Shown here: positions 26,959 to 33,647 of the stretch, in pieces
Position numbering within the stretch: position 1 is the first letter of the stretch
How the letters are laid out: each line of letters begins with the position of its first letter
Source of the DNA: a virus
Reading direction: 5' to 3' (one strand)
IMG/VR virus record: IMGVR_UViG_3300028774_000021
Coordinates: 1 to 37,688 of that record
Length of the DNA: 37,688 nt
Position numbers and translations under genes: made by a program
The notes under the pieces: generated by a model
The model's input: the letters and a program-made list of their open reading frames with translations, nothing else
Told to the model about the DNA's origin: nothing
Database searches by the model: none

Positions 26959-27773
26959 TCGTATATTGTATTATCGAATATTTCAACTCCGAATTTTTGC
27001 GCATCAAACATATAATGTGCTTTGCGGCAGGTAACGTTTATAGGCATTGCTGTGAGCCTTTCATCGGAAAGCGATTCATTCCTTTCCCTTACCTTCATTA
27101 ATTCCCTATTAGCATCTAGAACATGGTATACAGGAGCATAAGAGTACCGAACTGTAATTGATATAGGCAAATCTTTTACCGCCATATCTCTAGATTCTAT
27201 TAAATCTTGTATTCCCAAGTCAAACGAAATTCGATTGCCCTTTATGGTGTATTGTTTATTCGTGAGAGGCAATAACGGCTTGTCATCCGACACAAACAAA
27301 TATATGTTAGTTATTTCTATCGGTTCATAAATTGGGTATGATATTATTTCACCGCCGAAAAGAATTGGTCTTAATACTTCTGAATAATACGCCTCTAATT
27401 CTATAAGGATTATTCTGTCCATAAAACCCAACTTATCAATTCCCCTCGTAGTAATCTTAGCTGTTCCTTGATTTATTTCGCTGAAGTCTTTAAACCGCTT
27501 CGCATTGTTCATGCCCTGTGAAACTACCCGAGTTAGTTTTCGGTCTACAAATACCCAACCTCTTCCAGAACAGTTTTGACAAGTAGATAAAGCTTGACCC
27601 CCTGATTTTTCATTGCAAGGACAACGAAGTGCGCGGTCTATATATGCTTCATACCCGTGGTTATCGATTAATTCATTGAAGTCACCAACTCGCCAAACTG
27701 GTTGTGGGTCAACAAACTCTTTAGGAGTAGTCACAATTGGCAATTGATTAGTTACAATGCTTTTATTTTTCAT
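26955..27773 (-). CDS. Neck protein with Cys4 zinc-finger motif
   Basis: A 272-residue protein with a clear Cys4 site, Cys51-x-Cys53, Cys65-x2-Cys68 followed by Gly-Arg-Gly-Trp (CPC...CQNCSGRGW). The second half of the motif looks like the DnaJ CxxCxGxG element. The rest is beta-rich. Proteins with this knuckle are frequent at the head-tail joint of phages, where the metal site stabilises the fold. It lies just after the connector gene and 4 bp overlapping with the next gene. Confidence 0.65.
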   Translation of the reverse strand: MKNKSIVTNQLPIVTTPKEFVDPQPVWRVGDFNELIDNHGYEAYIDRALRCPCNEKSGGQALSTCQNCSGRGWVFVDRKLTRVVSQGMNNAKRFKDFSEINQGTAKITTRGIDKLGFMDRIILIELEAYYSEVLRPILFGGEIISYPIYEPIEITNIYLFVSDDKPLLPLTNKQYTIKGNRISFDLGIQDLIESRDMAVKDLPISITVRYSYAPVYHVLDANRELMKVRERNESLSDERLTAMPINVTCRKAHYMFDAQKFGVEIFDNTIYE

Positions 27774-27775
27774 GT

Positions 27776-28567
27776 TTATAGAACTTCAAAAGTTATTCCT
27801 CGGTATTGATTTTTAATGTTAGGGAAGGCGTCTTTCATTTCCTCGATATATAGCTTTATTCTGCCTTGGAAGAGACCTCCAGCCGCAGACCTAGATAACG
27901 GTGTGTTTTGAGAAACTCCGTCTAAGCTGACTTGGATGTTAGTTATCCCAACCCCATACAAAACATCTCCTATTATACTGAGAACGCTTACCGCCGCCAT
28001 CTTTGAAATGAAATCGAATAAATCTTTTGGCGTTATATCCCAACCTGTTACGTATGACGTTCTCCAATAGTTAGGTATAAATTTTTGACCGAACCACCCC
28101 ATGCTTGGTGAAATTCCGTTGAAAACTAATGAGTTTTGATTCATTTGTGAACCACCACCCATATTAGCAATTAGATATATATTGCGGTATATCGCAACTT
28201 GAGATATTTTTTTAAGAGATATCCACTCTTTAGGATATGTTATTTGACAAACGTCGTTTATATATCCGCGAAGCCCGTCTACCGATACAATCGGGTACAT
28301 TGTCCTGATATACCCCCAGCAATTAAATTCTTCACGAACAAAATCACGACTTTCTTCAATCACCTGCTTAGTAAGTTTTATACTAAACAAATTTTCAATC
28401 TTTTGTTGTGCGTTCGCGATATGGTTTTTAATAGCTTGAACTGACAATACTCTACCGTCATTGTTACTCATAGGTATTCCAAATAAGTAATTTTCTATCA
28501 ATTCAGAAGGACTCATAATTAACCCTTCGTTCTTGTTGTATTGTATTTTCAGCTTAAGTTTTGGCAT
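27776..28567 (-). CDS. Head-tail connector (adaptor) protein
   Basis: A 263-residue protein. The N-terminal half is helical (MSPSELIENYLFGIP, then VQAIKNHIANAQQKIENLFSI) and continues into a central beta region with a Trp-Tyr-rich segment (IPNYWRTSYVTGWDITP). It ends with helices (LFDFISKMAAVSVLSIIGDVLYG). This is the layout of gp6/gp15-type head completion adaptors that bind under the portal. Position after the capsid genes and before neck genes agrees. Confidence 0.7.
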   Translation of the reverse strand: MPKLKLKIQYNKNEGLIMSPSELIENYLFGIPMSNNDGRVLSVQAIKNHIANAQQKIENLFSIKLTKQVIEESRDFVREEFNCWGYIRTMYPIVSVDGLRGYINDVCQITYPKEWISLKKISQVAIYRNIYLIANMGGGSQMNQNSLVFNGISPSMGWFGQKFIPNYWRTSYVTGWDITPKDLFDFISKMAAVSVLSIIGDVLYGVGITNIQVSLDGVSQNTPLSRSAAGGLFQGRIKLYIEEMKDAFPNIKNQYRGITFEVL

Positions 28568-28588
28568 GGCGGTATATCAGGCTAAATG

Positions 28589-29065
28589 TTATTTAACTTC
28601 TTCAGGTTTTTCTTCAACAGTCGTTTCAAGTTTTTCTTCAACAGTCGTTTCAGGTTTTTCTTCGTCAGCTTGTTTGTCTTCTTCAGCTTGTTTGTCTTCT
28701 TCAGCCAAATCAGCTTCAAGTTTCAAATCATTGTACTTTTTGATTAAGTACCCTTGCATCAACTTGTCTTTTGTTTTGAACTTCACATATTCAGATTCTG
28801 GATATCCAGCTCCTTCAGCCAACGCTATCATTTCCGGCATGGTCATCTTTTTGATTGAAGACATTACTTGTTCTTCTTCTGACTTATCTTCAATGTCAGC
28901 GGTGTTGACTTCGGCTACGATTGCTTCCCAATCTTCGGTTTGCAAAAGCAATGTTCTTGCAGCTTGAGTTGATACTTCAACTTGACCTTCAGCGTCAATT
29001 GTTACAAGACCATCAAAAGGAATAATCAATTTACAATTAGTAATTTTTTTTGATTGAATTTTCAT
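28589..29065 (-). CDS. Head-associated protein with SAP/HeH-like segment and repetitive acidic tail
   Basis: A 158-residue protein starting at ATG 29065; the frame extends upstream to 29131 but that part crosses a terminator hairpin and is unlikely. Residues 12-50 form a short beta unit (IIPFDGLVTIDAEGQVEVS) and residues 72-112 a small helix-turn-helix like SAP/HeH domains (MTMPEMIALAEGAGYPESEY, then KDKLMQGYLIKKYN). Residues 117-158 are low-complexity acidic repeats. Right after the capsid terminator it may be a head fibre or decoration protein; this is a guess. Confidence 0.6.
   Translation of the reverse strand: MKIQSKKITNCKLIIPFDGLVTIDAEGQVEVSTQAARTLLLQTEDWEAIVAEVNTADIEDKSEEEQVMSSIKKMTMPEMIALAEGAGYPESEYVKFKTKDKLMQGYLIKKYNDLKLEADLAEEDKQAEEDKQADEEKPETTVEEKLETTVEEKPEEVK
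28597..28706 (-). repeat. Tandem repeats coding for acidic tail
   Basis: Two 24-bp units (28607-28630 and 28631-28654, differing by one base) are flanked by partial copies, followed by two 18-bp units (28661-28678 and 28679-28696) and a partial third. They encode the PETTVEEKLETTVEEKPEE and EEDKQAEEDKQADEE stretches. Because they are in-frame multiples of three, copy-number change would keep the frame. Confidence 0.9.
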
Positions 29066-29084
29066 AATTTTTACTTTTAAAAAA

Positions 29085-29117
29085 AAGAGGGGAAAGGGCA
29101 AGACCCCGACCCCTCTT
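29085..29117 (-). terminator. Terminator hairpin after the major capsid gene
   Basis: Eight-bp outer stem (AAGAGGGG at 29085-29092 with CCCCTCTT at 29110-29117) with an inner GGG/CCC pairing in the loop, followed on the minus strand by a T-run of at least six. It lies 23 bp past the capsid stop and would end most transcripts carrying the capsid gene before the connector genes. Confidence 0.88.
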
Positions 29118-29139
29118 CTTCGATTATACAATTTTTGTT

Positions 29140-30630
29140 TTATACCAAGGAAGTTCCAATGTTGATGAAACGAACCATTTTCTTTGGTGCGTACAAGAAC
29201 GGCGTACCGTACATTAGAATCATGAAACGGAACGCTGGCGATAATACTGCTAAATCCATTTTCATAAGCGGAGCCAACTGAGCGAACTCAATAACCTCGT
29301 TGTCGAACTGTTGCATCATCGCTTGGTCCGTGTCAGGCAAGAAACGGTTGTTGTCGCGAATGCTTCCAGCGGCTGCGCCATCATAACCGCGATTCAAATC
29401 GTCCAAAGAAACATCGAACAATGGGAAGAACTGGCCACTTGCCAAACCGCCTCTTTTTGTACGATAAATTCTGTAACCTGTTGCGGCATTAATTCCACCA
29501 CCAGTAGTAAATTTCAAATCACAAGCGGCTCCGACAACGGCAGTTACTGCTGCAGTGTTGTAAATTGACAATGCTGATTCACCCTTGCGGTTCAAAGCGG
29601 TAACGGCATAATATACAGCTCCTGCGTCAGTAGAGAACCACTTGCTTGAAGCAACGGCACCTGATACTGCGATAGGAGTAGTTGCATCCCAAATTGGAGC
29701 TGCTGGAGCGGCTACTGAATTGGCTGCGCTCAAAGAAGTACGGAAAGGTAATTTCTTGAAGAACACGTCGTGGTTCAAACCGATCTGACCAAATTGAGAA
29801 TCAAAAGCCTGAACTTTCTGTCCCATGATACCATTCGACATGGCAGCAGTATTTGGTTGGATGAATTTGTTACCGTAGAAGTTTTTCACGAAGTTACTCA
29901 ATACTGCAGGAGGTGCATAAATCTGAGTTCCTAAACCGTAATTTTCCACAATGGTATTGGCAGCAGTTTCGATAGAATCTTCTTGTAAAGCTTTACCGCG
30001 TAAATCCACGATATGTTCAGAATCCATATAAGCTCCGAAGTTAGCCCAAGCATCAGACTGAATCTGTTGAGCTATAAACCCATTAAATTCCTGAGGGATT
30101 ATTCTTTCGTCACCGAAATAAAGAGATTTGTTCAACTTGCGAAGAATCCAAAGAGTACCGTCTTTGATAGTACGTTCCATAACGTTACCAATCATGGTAT
30201 TTACCAAAGTCATTTGGTGAGTGACGCTCTTGGTAACTCCAAGATATTTCACCAATTGAGCACGACGTACATAAGTCGAGTCTTCTTCATCCGGAAGTTC
30301 ACCTTCGGCATTAAAACCACCGCGATCCTGGCCATAGCTGGTCTGTTGGTTATATTCTTCCACTGTATTGAAAGCAGCTTTCTTTGGTATGTCTTTCCAC
30401 AAACGAATATCAGATTCCTTGAAAGTGATATGTTTTAAAGTTTTTTCCAAAGACTCAACTTTCAACGGAGCTCCGGAAGCATCCGCCATGTCGGTGTTTT
30501 CACGACCAGTAGTTTCGCCAGCACTTAACGCTTTATTCAGAGCGTCAACGCTTTCCCCCGAAGAAGATCCGTAACCGTCATTACCAGCGGCGTATCCGTA
30601 ATCAGAAAGATTGATTGATAATTTTTCCAT
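29140..30630 (-). CDS. Major capsid protein with Ig/Fn3-like insertion
   Basis: A 496-residue HK97-fold-type capsid protein. Residues 1-63 are a Gly/Ser-rich propeptide-like region; the conserved part starts at TLKHITFKESDIRLWKDIP (64-82) and includes AFNTVEEYNQ, RRAQLVKYLGVTKSVT and a terminal PAFRFMILMYGTPFLYAPKK. Residues ~305-410 look like an Ig/Fn3 domain inserted before the last strand set (YYAVTALNRKGES, GYRIYRTKRGG). A LEKT site at 61-64 is a plausible cleavage point that would give the mature N-terminus. Preceded by the protease-scaffold gene and followed by a strong terminator, as expected for the most abundant head protein. Confidence 0.87.
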   Translation of the reverse strand: MEKLSINLSDYGYAAGNDGYGSSSGESVDALNKALSAGETTGRENTDMADASGAPLKVESLEKTLKHITFKESDIRLWKDIPKKAAFNTVEEYNQQTSYGQDRGGFNAEGELPDEEDSTYVRRAQLVKYLGVTKSVTHQMTLVNTMIGNVMERTIKDGTLWILRKLNKSLYFGDERIIPQEFNGFIAQQIQSDAWANFGAYMDSEHIVDLRGKALQEDSIETAANTIVENYGLGTQIYAPPAVLSNFVKNFYGNKFIQPNTAAMSNGIMGQKVQAFDSQFGQIGLNHDVFFKKLPFRTSLSAANSVAAPAAPIWDATTPIAVSGAVASSKWFSTDAGAVYYAVTALNRKGESALSIYNTAAVTAVVGAACDLKFTTGGGINAATGYRIYRTKRGGLASGQFFPLFDVSLDDLNRGYDGAAAGSIRDNNRFLPDTDQAMMQQFDNEVIEFAQLAPLMKMDLAVLSPAFRFMILMYGTPFLYAPKKMVRFINIGTSLV

Positions 30631-30654
30631 CTTTTGTTTGTTTTTATTTTTATT
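30631..30654 (-). promoter_or_regulatory. A-rich translation leader of major capsid gene
   Basis: The 24-bp gap between the protease-scaffold stop and the capsid ATG is made up almost wholly of A and T on the minus strand and ends in AACAAACAAAAG before ATG. No Shine-Dalgarno is present, so initiation should rely on low structure, as in Bacteroidota hosts. Confidence 0.45.
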
Positions 30655-32097
30655 TTATGCTACAATTTGAATTCCAAATTCGCGCTTAACGCGGTTAATA
30701 ATTGCTTCGGGGAGATTTTTGTTTGCTTCAAAATGGGTACAAGCCGCTCCGTATTCTTCGTCGTATCCGCCCTTTTGGAAAGTTGCTTCATCCAAAATAG
30801 CGGCTATCGCCTTTTTCTGATTTTTCATACTGACGCGTTGAAGTCCATCTTCAGCTGGTTTTTCATTGAAGTCATTGTCCCCCGCTTTAGCGAAATTCTT
30901 ATCGACTGCTGCGGTGTTGCGTAATGATTTTGGAGCTGGCGATGAAGAACCAAATTCTTCAAGTTGTTGACTCAGCCCTAAAATAGTTGATTCGTTGCCT
31001 TTGATGACGTCCAATAATTCGGCTTCACGTATAGCGGACGAGTCAAGCTTTTGAGAACATTCTTTAATAAGAACGGCAGCAGCAGTAATGAAATTTTTGG
31101 TTTGTTTGTGAGAATCGGCGATGGCTTTTTCAATCGTGTCAAAGCGATTTTCTTTTTTCACTTCTTCATTTTCTTCAGCCTTTTTCACTTCTTCTTTAGC
31201 TTCTTCTTTAGCTTCTTCAGCTGCCGTTTCTTCAGCTTCTTTGGCTGGTTCTTCTTTTGTTTCCGCTTCTTCGGCTTTTACAATCGTTTCAGGACTTGAT
31301 TCAATATCAAGACCTAGAACTTCATATGCTTTTTCGATATCAGCATCGGTAACTGTTTTTCTATCATTCATATTTGAAATTTTTAGTAGCAATGAATATA
31401 TTTTTTCTGCTTTTTCAATATTAATAGTTGGTATGTCTATAAAGATACGCTCCATGACTTCTGACTTGCAAAAAGTTTGGTTCTTTACTTTCTTATCTAC
31501 AGATTCTTTGACCAGAGGAGCAGCTGAAGTAGTGTCCATCGATTTTTCTTCTTCGTCTTCTTCAGGATCTGAACCTTCGCCCTTGATAATGTCAGCAAAC
31601 GTTTGAGCGTTTTTAGGTTGGTGTGTTATGGCAACTCCCGTGATGCTTGCCTTAGTAATAATTTTATAATCGGGGGATTTTTTGTCGTTTGACTTTCTTT
31701 GAAGAACTTTACCTTCGATTGAGTAACCGAGACGGCGGGTTTTGCTATCCTTTGCTAATGTAAGAGCAAGCTCATATACGTCACGAGCTATCTTGCTAGA
31801 GGGATACAAATCAGTTTCAATGTATAAACCTTCAGGTCTAATTTCACCTTTGCTCGGTTCGCCTACGATTGTAGCGGGAGCTCCCTTAGCTTGATGGTGC
31901 CAATTTACGGTTCCGCTCTTCATTAAAGGTTCTATGTCAAACCCCTTTGGGTCTAAGAACTCGCCGTCTGAATCTTTGTCCATTGTTGAGGCGATACCGC
32001 CAAGCCGCATTATTTCAACGCCCGTAGTTTCGTCAATAGCTTTTTCGATTGCTACTGGACACCAAAATTTAAAATCGTCTTTGAGTACTCGTTCCAT
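30655..32097 (-). CDS. Prohead protease fused to scaffold-like region
   Basis: A 480-residue protein. Residues 1-170 match the HK97/U35-type prohead protease: candidate catalytic His67/His68 (NWHHQ), Ser126 in LGYSIEG, and GVAITHQP (154-161). Residues 175-480 are acidic and coiled (many Glu/Lys/Ala, 270-320), as in scaffold proteins. The tetrapeptide IEKA occurs at 17-20, 227-230, 254-257 and 322-325, possible self-cleavage points. The start codon immediately follows the U-run of the terminator hairpin at 32103-32137. Such fusions provide scaffold and protease from one chain and are digested during maturation. Confidence 0.82.
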   Translation of the reverse strand: MERVLKDDFKFWCPVAIEKAIDETTGVEIMRLGGIASTMDKDSDGEFLDPKGFDIEPLMKSGTVNWHHQAKGAPATIVGEPSKGEIRPEGLYIETDLYPSSKIARDVYELALTLAKDSKTRRLGYSIEGKVLQRKSNDKKSPDYKIITKASITGVAITHQPKNAQTFADIIKGEGSDPEEDEEEKSMDTTSAAPLVKESVDKKVKNQTFCKSEVMERIFIDIPTINIEKAEKIYSLLLKISNMNDRKTVTDADIEKAYEVLGLDIESSPETIVKAEEAETKEEPAKEAEETAAEEAKEEAKEEVKKAEENEEVKKENRFDTIEKAIADSHKQTKNFITAAAVLIKECSQKLDSSAIREAELLDVIKGNESTILGLSQQLEEFGSSSPAPKSLRNTAAVDKNFAKAGDNDFNEKPAEDGLQRVSMKNQKKAIAAILDEATFQKGGYDEEYGAACTHFEANKNLPEAIINRVKREFGIQIVA

Positions 32098-32137
32098 AAA
32101 AAAAGGTCAAGAAAGTTATTTTGTAACTCTTGACCTT
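32098..32137 (-). terminator. Terminator hairpin abutting protease start codon
   Basis: A 9-bp stem (32103-32111 with 32129-32137) plus an inner 5-bp stem (32114-32118 with 32124-32128) and TTTTG loop. On the minus strand the hairpin is followed by seven T (32104-32098) and then directly by the ATG of the protease-scaffold gene at 32097. It would end lysis-cassette transcripts, or act as an attenuator or 5' UTR structure for the protease. Confidence 0.82.
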
Positions 32138-32162
32138 ATTATAGCTGCTCAAATGAAATTAT

Positions 32163-32417
32163 TTATTTTTCTTCTAAAGTATTTTTCTTTTTCGCAAAAA
32201 GAGCCCCGACTAAAGATAATACCGCAACAGTCTGCAAAACTGATTCCGGAATAAATGTTTGAAACTTTTCAGGCAACGCCATGAACGATAAAGAAACTGA
32301 AACTGCGGTCGCGCTTAGCGCTATTAATATCCCGCAAAACCATTGATATATTTTAGGAGTCTCTTTCTTCAAGTCCTCCCAAAAATTTATCAAGTAAACA
32401 ATAATTTTCCCCTTCAT
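32163..32417 (-). CDS. Holin-like two-TM protein
   Basis: An 84-residue protein with two predicted membrane helices (about 25-47: WFCGILIALSATAVSVSLSF, and 57-76: PESVLQTVAVLSLVGALF), a charged N-terminal segment and a Lys-rich C-terminus (AKKKNTLEEK). Size and topology fit class II-type holins. It follows the muramidase and lipoprotein genes, so a lysis cassette is likely. It would make holes in the inner membrane so the endolysin can reach the wall. Confidence 0.7.
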   Translation of the reverse strand: MKGKIIVYLINFWEDLKKETPKIYQWFCGILIALSATAVSVSLSFMALPEKFQTFIPESVLQTVAVLSLVGALFAKKKNTLEEK

Positions 32418-32424
32418 AATATTC

Positions 32425-32850
32425 TTATTTAAATCCTGGTATTAATGTTGCGTCAGGCACATAATCCGTCGGCTTGTAATTTTTATTTTGAGCTTCAAAC
32501 ACGCGAGTAGACCACCCCTTATAATATTTCCAATATGTTGGTTTTTTATTGCACAAATTATAGTATCTTAACAACCAAGAGAATTTATACAATTCTATAA
32601 AATCGCTGGTAGACATAAACGTTTTCAATTTGTATTCATTTATGGCATTGTTTAAAGAATCTAACTTTTTTTGTTGCGAAGCTATGACCTCTTGAAGTTT
32701 ATATGTCGAATACAATAAAGTGTCATTTTTAGCTTTTAGCGTAATGATTGAATCTTTCAGCGGCTTGTCAAAAGACAATGTCTGAATTTGTTTAGGGGAA
32801 CACGCTGCAAAATTGATAGATAATAGTAACAGCAAAATTACTTTTTTCAT
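32425..32850 (-). CDS. Lipoprotein with coiled coil and GH108-like C-terminal helices
   Basis: A 141-residue protein. Residues 1-16 are a lipoprotein signal (MKKVILLLLLSINFAA) with lipid-modified Cys17. Residues 30-75 form a likely coiled coil. Residues 80-120 (FIELYKF...LLRYYNLC, then YWKYYKGWSTRVFE) match the two closing helices that normally end GH108/PG_binding_3 muramidases, including the F-x-K-GW-x-x-R type end. The preceding muramidase lacks exactly this part. The start overlaps its stop (ATGA). It may be a spanin-like outer-membrane lipoprotein that also completes or tethers the lysin. The domain transfer is my inference. Confidence 0.72.
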   Translation of the reverse strand: MKKVILLLLLSINFAACSPKQIQTLSFDKPLKDSIITLKAKNDTLLYSTYKLQEVIASQQKKLDSLNNAINEYKLKTFMSTSDFIELYKFSWLLRYYNLCNKKPTYWKYYKGWSTRVFEAQNKNYKPTDYVPDATLIPGFK

Positions 32851-33278
32851 AAGGCGTTTAATTTTGATATAAGTTCTGGGTCAACCACACCGTCTTGTTT
32901 TACGTGTACCAAACCTTCTGCCATCTTTATAGCTGGTGGTATTCCGAGATTCACAGCAGCGTTGACTAATACTCCGGCAATTGGTTGAGTCTTTATACCG
33001 TTGCCGCCTATCTTATTCCAAAAGTTTCTTAGGTAGAAACTCAATACGCTGTCATCTAATCCTGGTATTGCGCCTAGATTTTTGGGGAAATTAACTTTAT
33101 CTTTTTTAGCAATATCAACGTACTTCCACACAAGTTCGTTCGGCCAAAAGTTACGCGCTATTCCCCCGATCGTTTCCCCTCCTGCATCGTCTTTGTCGTT
33201 TACATACCCAGTGCGTTTGTTTTGAGAATATCCTTCAATTGAGAGGACAGGTCTTATTGCTAAAAGAAAATCAGCCAT
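32847..33278 (-). CDS. GH108-type N-acetylmuramidase (endolysin), C-terminally short
   Basis: A 143-residue protein with the N-terminal GH108 pattern: SIEGYS with candidate catalytic Glu15, then NDKDDAGGETIGGIAR (27-42). The PG_binding_3 start follows (FYLRNFWNKIGGNGIKTQPIAGVLVNAAVNLG, split over 81-112) and the chain ends at DGVVDPELISKLNAL. Family members usually continue another 30-40 residues with two helices ending in a KGW-x-x-R segment; here those helices seem to be in the next ORF. It degrades peptidoglycan for lysis. It has no signal peptide, so it needs the holin. Confidence 0.8.
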   Translation of the reverse strand: MADFLLAIRPVLSIEGYSQNKRTGYVNDKDDAGGETIGGIARNFWPNELVWKYVDIAKKDKVNFPKNLGAIPGLDDSVLSFYLRNFWNKIGGNGIKTQPIAGVLVNAAVNLGIPPAIKMAEGLVHVKQDGVVDPELISKLNAL

Positions 33279-33279
33279 T

Positions 33280-33642
33280 TTATTTTATTGTTAAAGATGT
33301 GAAATCAATGCAATTTTTATTTAGAAAGTCAATTAGTTTTGTGGACTTATTTGAGTTATCTAACGACAGAAATTTTGATAACTCAGTTCCATCGTTTTCC
33401 AAGTACTCCTTAAACCCGTTTTCTAAAAGGTATATTTGAAACCCTTTGCGTATTGCTTCTTGGTATTCGGGCTTCAAATCGCTTAGAAGCATAGTCTTGT
33501 CCATATCCTCAATTAAATGCGGATACTCAAAATTTTTCATTAAAGGGAAATCACCTTTAAATGGGATAAGTTCGCTCGGCTTCTTTTTTAACAAATACGC
33601 TTTTGCTAATGTCCCTACTGTTGAAACTAAATTGTAATCCAT
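33280..33642 (-). CDS. Small protein between toxin-like gene and lysis cassette, unknown
   Basis: A 120-residue protein that I do not recognise. It is mostly helical with a basic N-terminus (LAKAYLLKKKPSELIPF), a central KPEYQEAIRKGFQIYLLENGF and an acidic-to-basic tail. It lies between the kinase-ART gene (5 bp upstream) and the endolysin (1 bp downstream). Possibilities are a minor head protein, an immunity or chaperone partner of the kinase-ART protein, or a lysis regulator; nothing in the sequence decides. Confidence 0.55.
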   Translation of the reverse strand: MDYNLVSTVGTLAKAYLLKKKPSELIPFKGDFPLMKNFEYPHLIEDMDKTMLLSDLKPEYQEAIRKGFQIYLLENGFKEYLENDGTELSKFLSLDNSNKSTKLIDFLNKNCIDFTSLTIK

Positions 33643-33647
33643 ATAGT

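Noticed and set aside
28533-28967. Plus-strand open frame of 144 codons, Ser-rich
   Set aside because: Antisense of the repetitive acidic protein at 28589-29065; its repeats mirror that gene.
29066-29131. N-terminal extension of the 28589 gene
   Set aside because: It would be translated across the terminator hairpin at 29085-29117; the ATG at 29065 has a typical A-rich leader.
30013-30438. Plus-strand open frame of 141 codons
   Set aside because: Antisense inside the major capsid gene with no recognisable motif.
31121-31606. Plus-strand open frame of 161 codons, Ser/Phe-rich
   Set aside because: It is the antisense of the Glu/Lys-rich scaffold region; low complexity on one strand keeps the other open. 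No leader or neighbours on that strand.
32508-32520. TAGACCACCCCTT shared with the intergenic 2681-2693
   Set aside because: This copy is inside the lipoprotein coding sequence, and 13-base matches of this kind are expected by chance in a window of this size.
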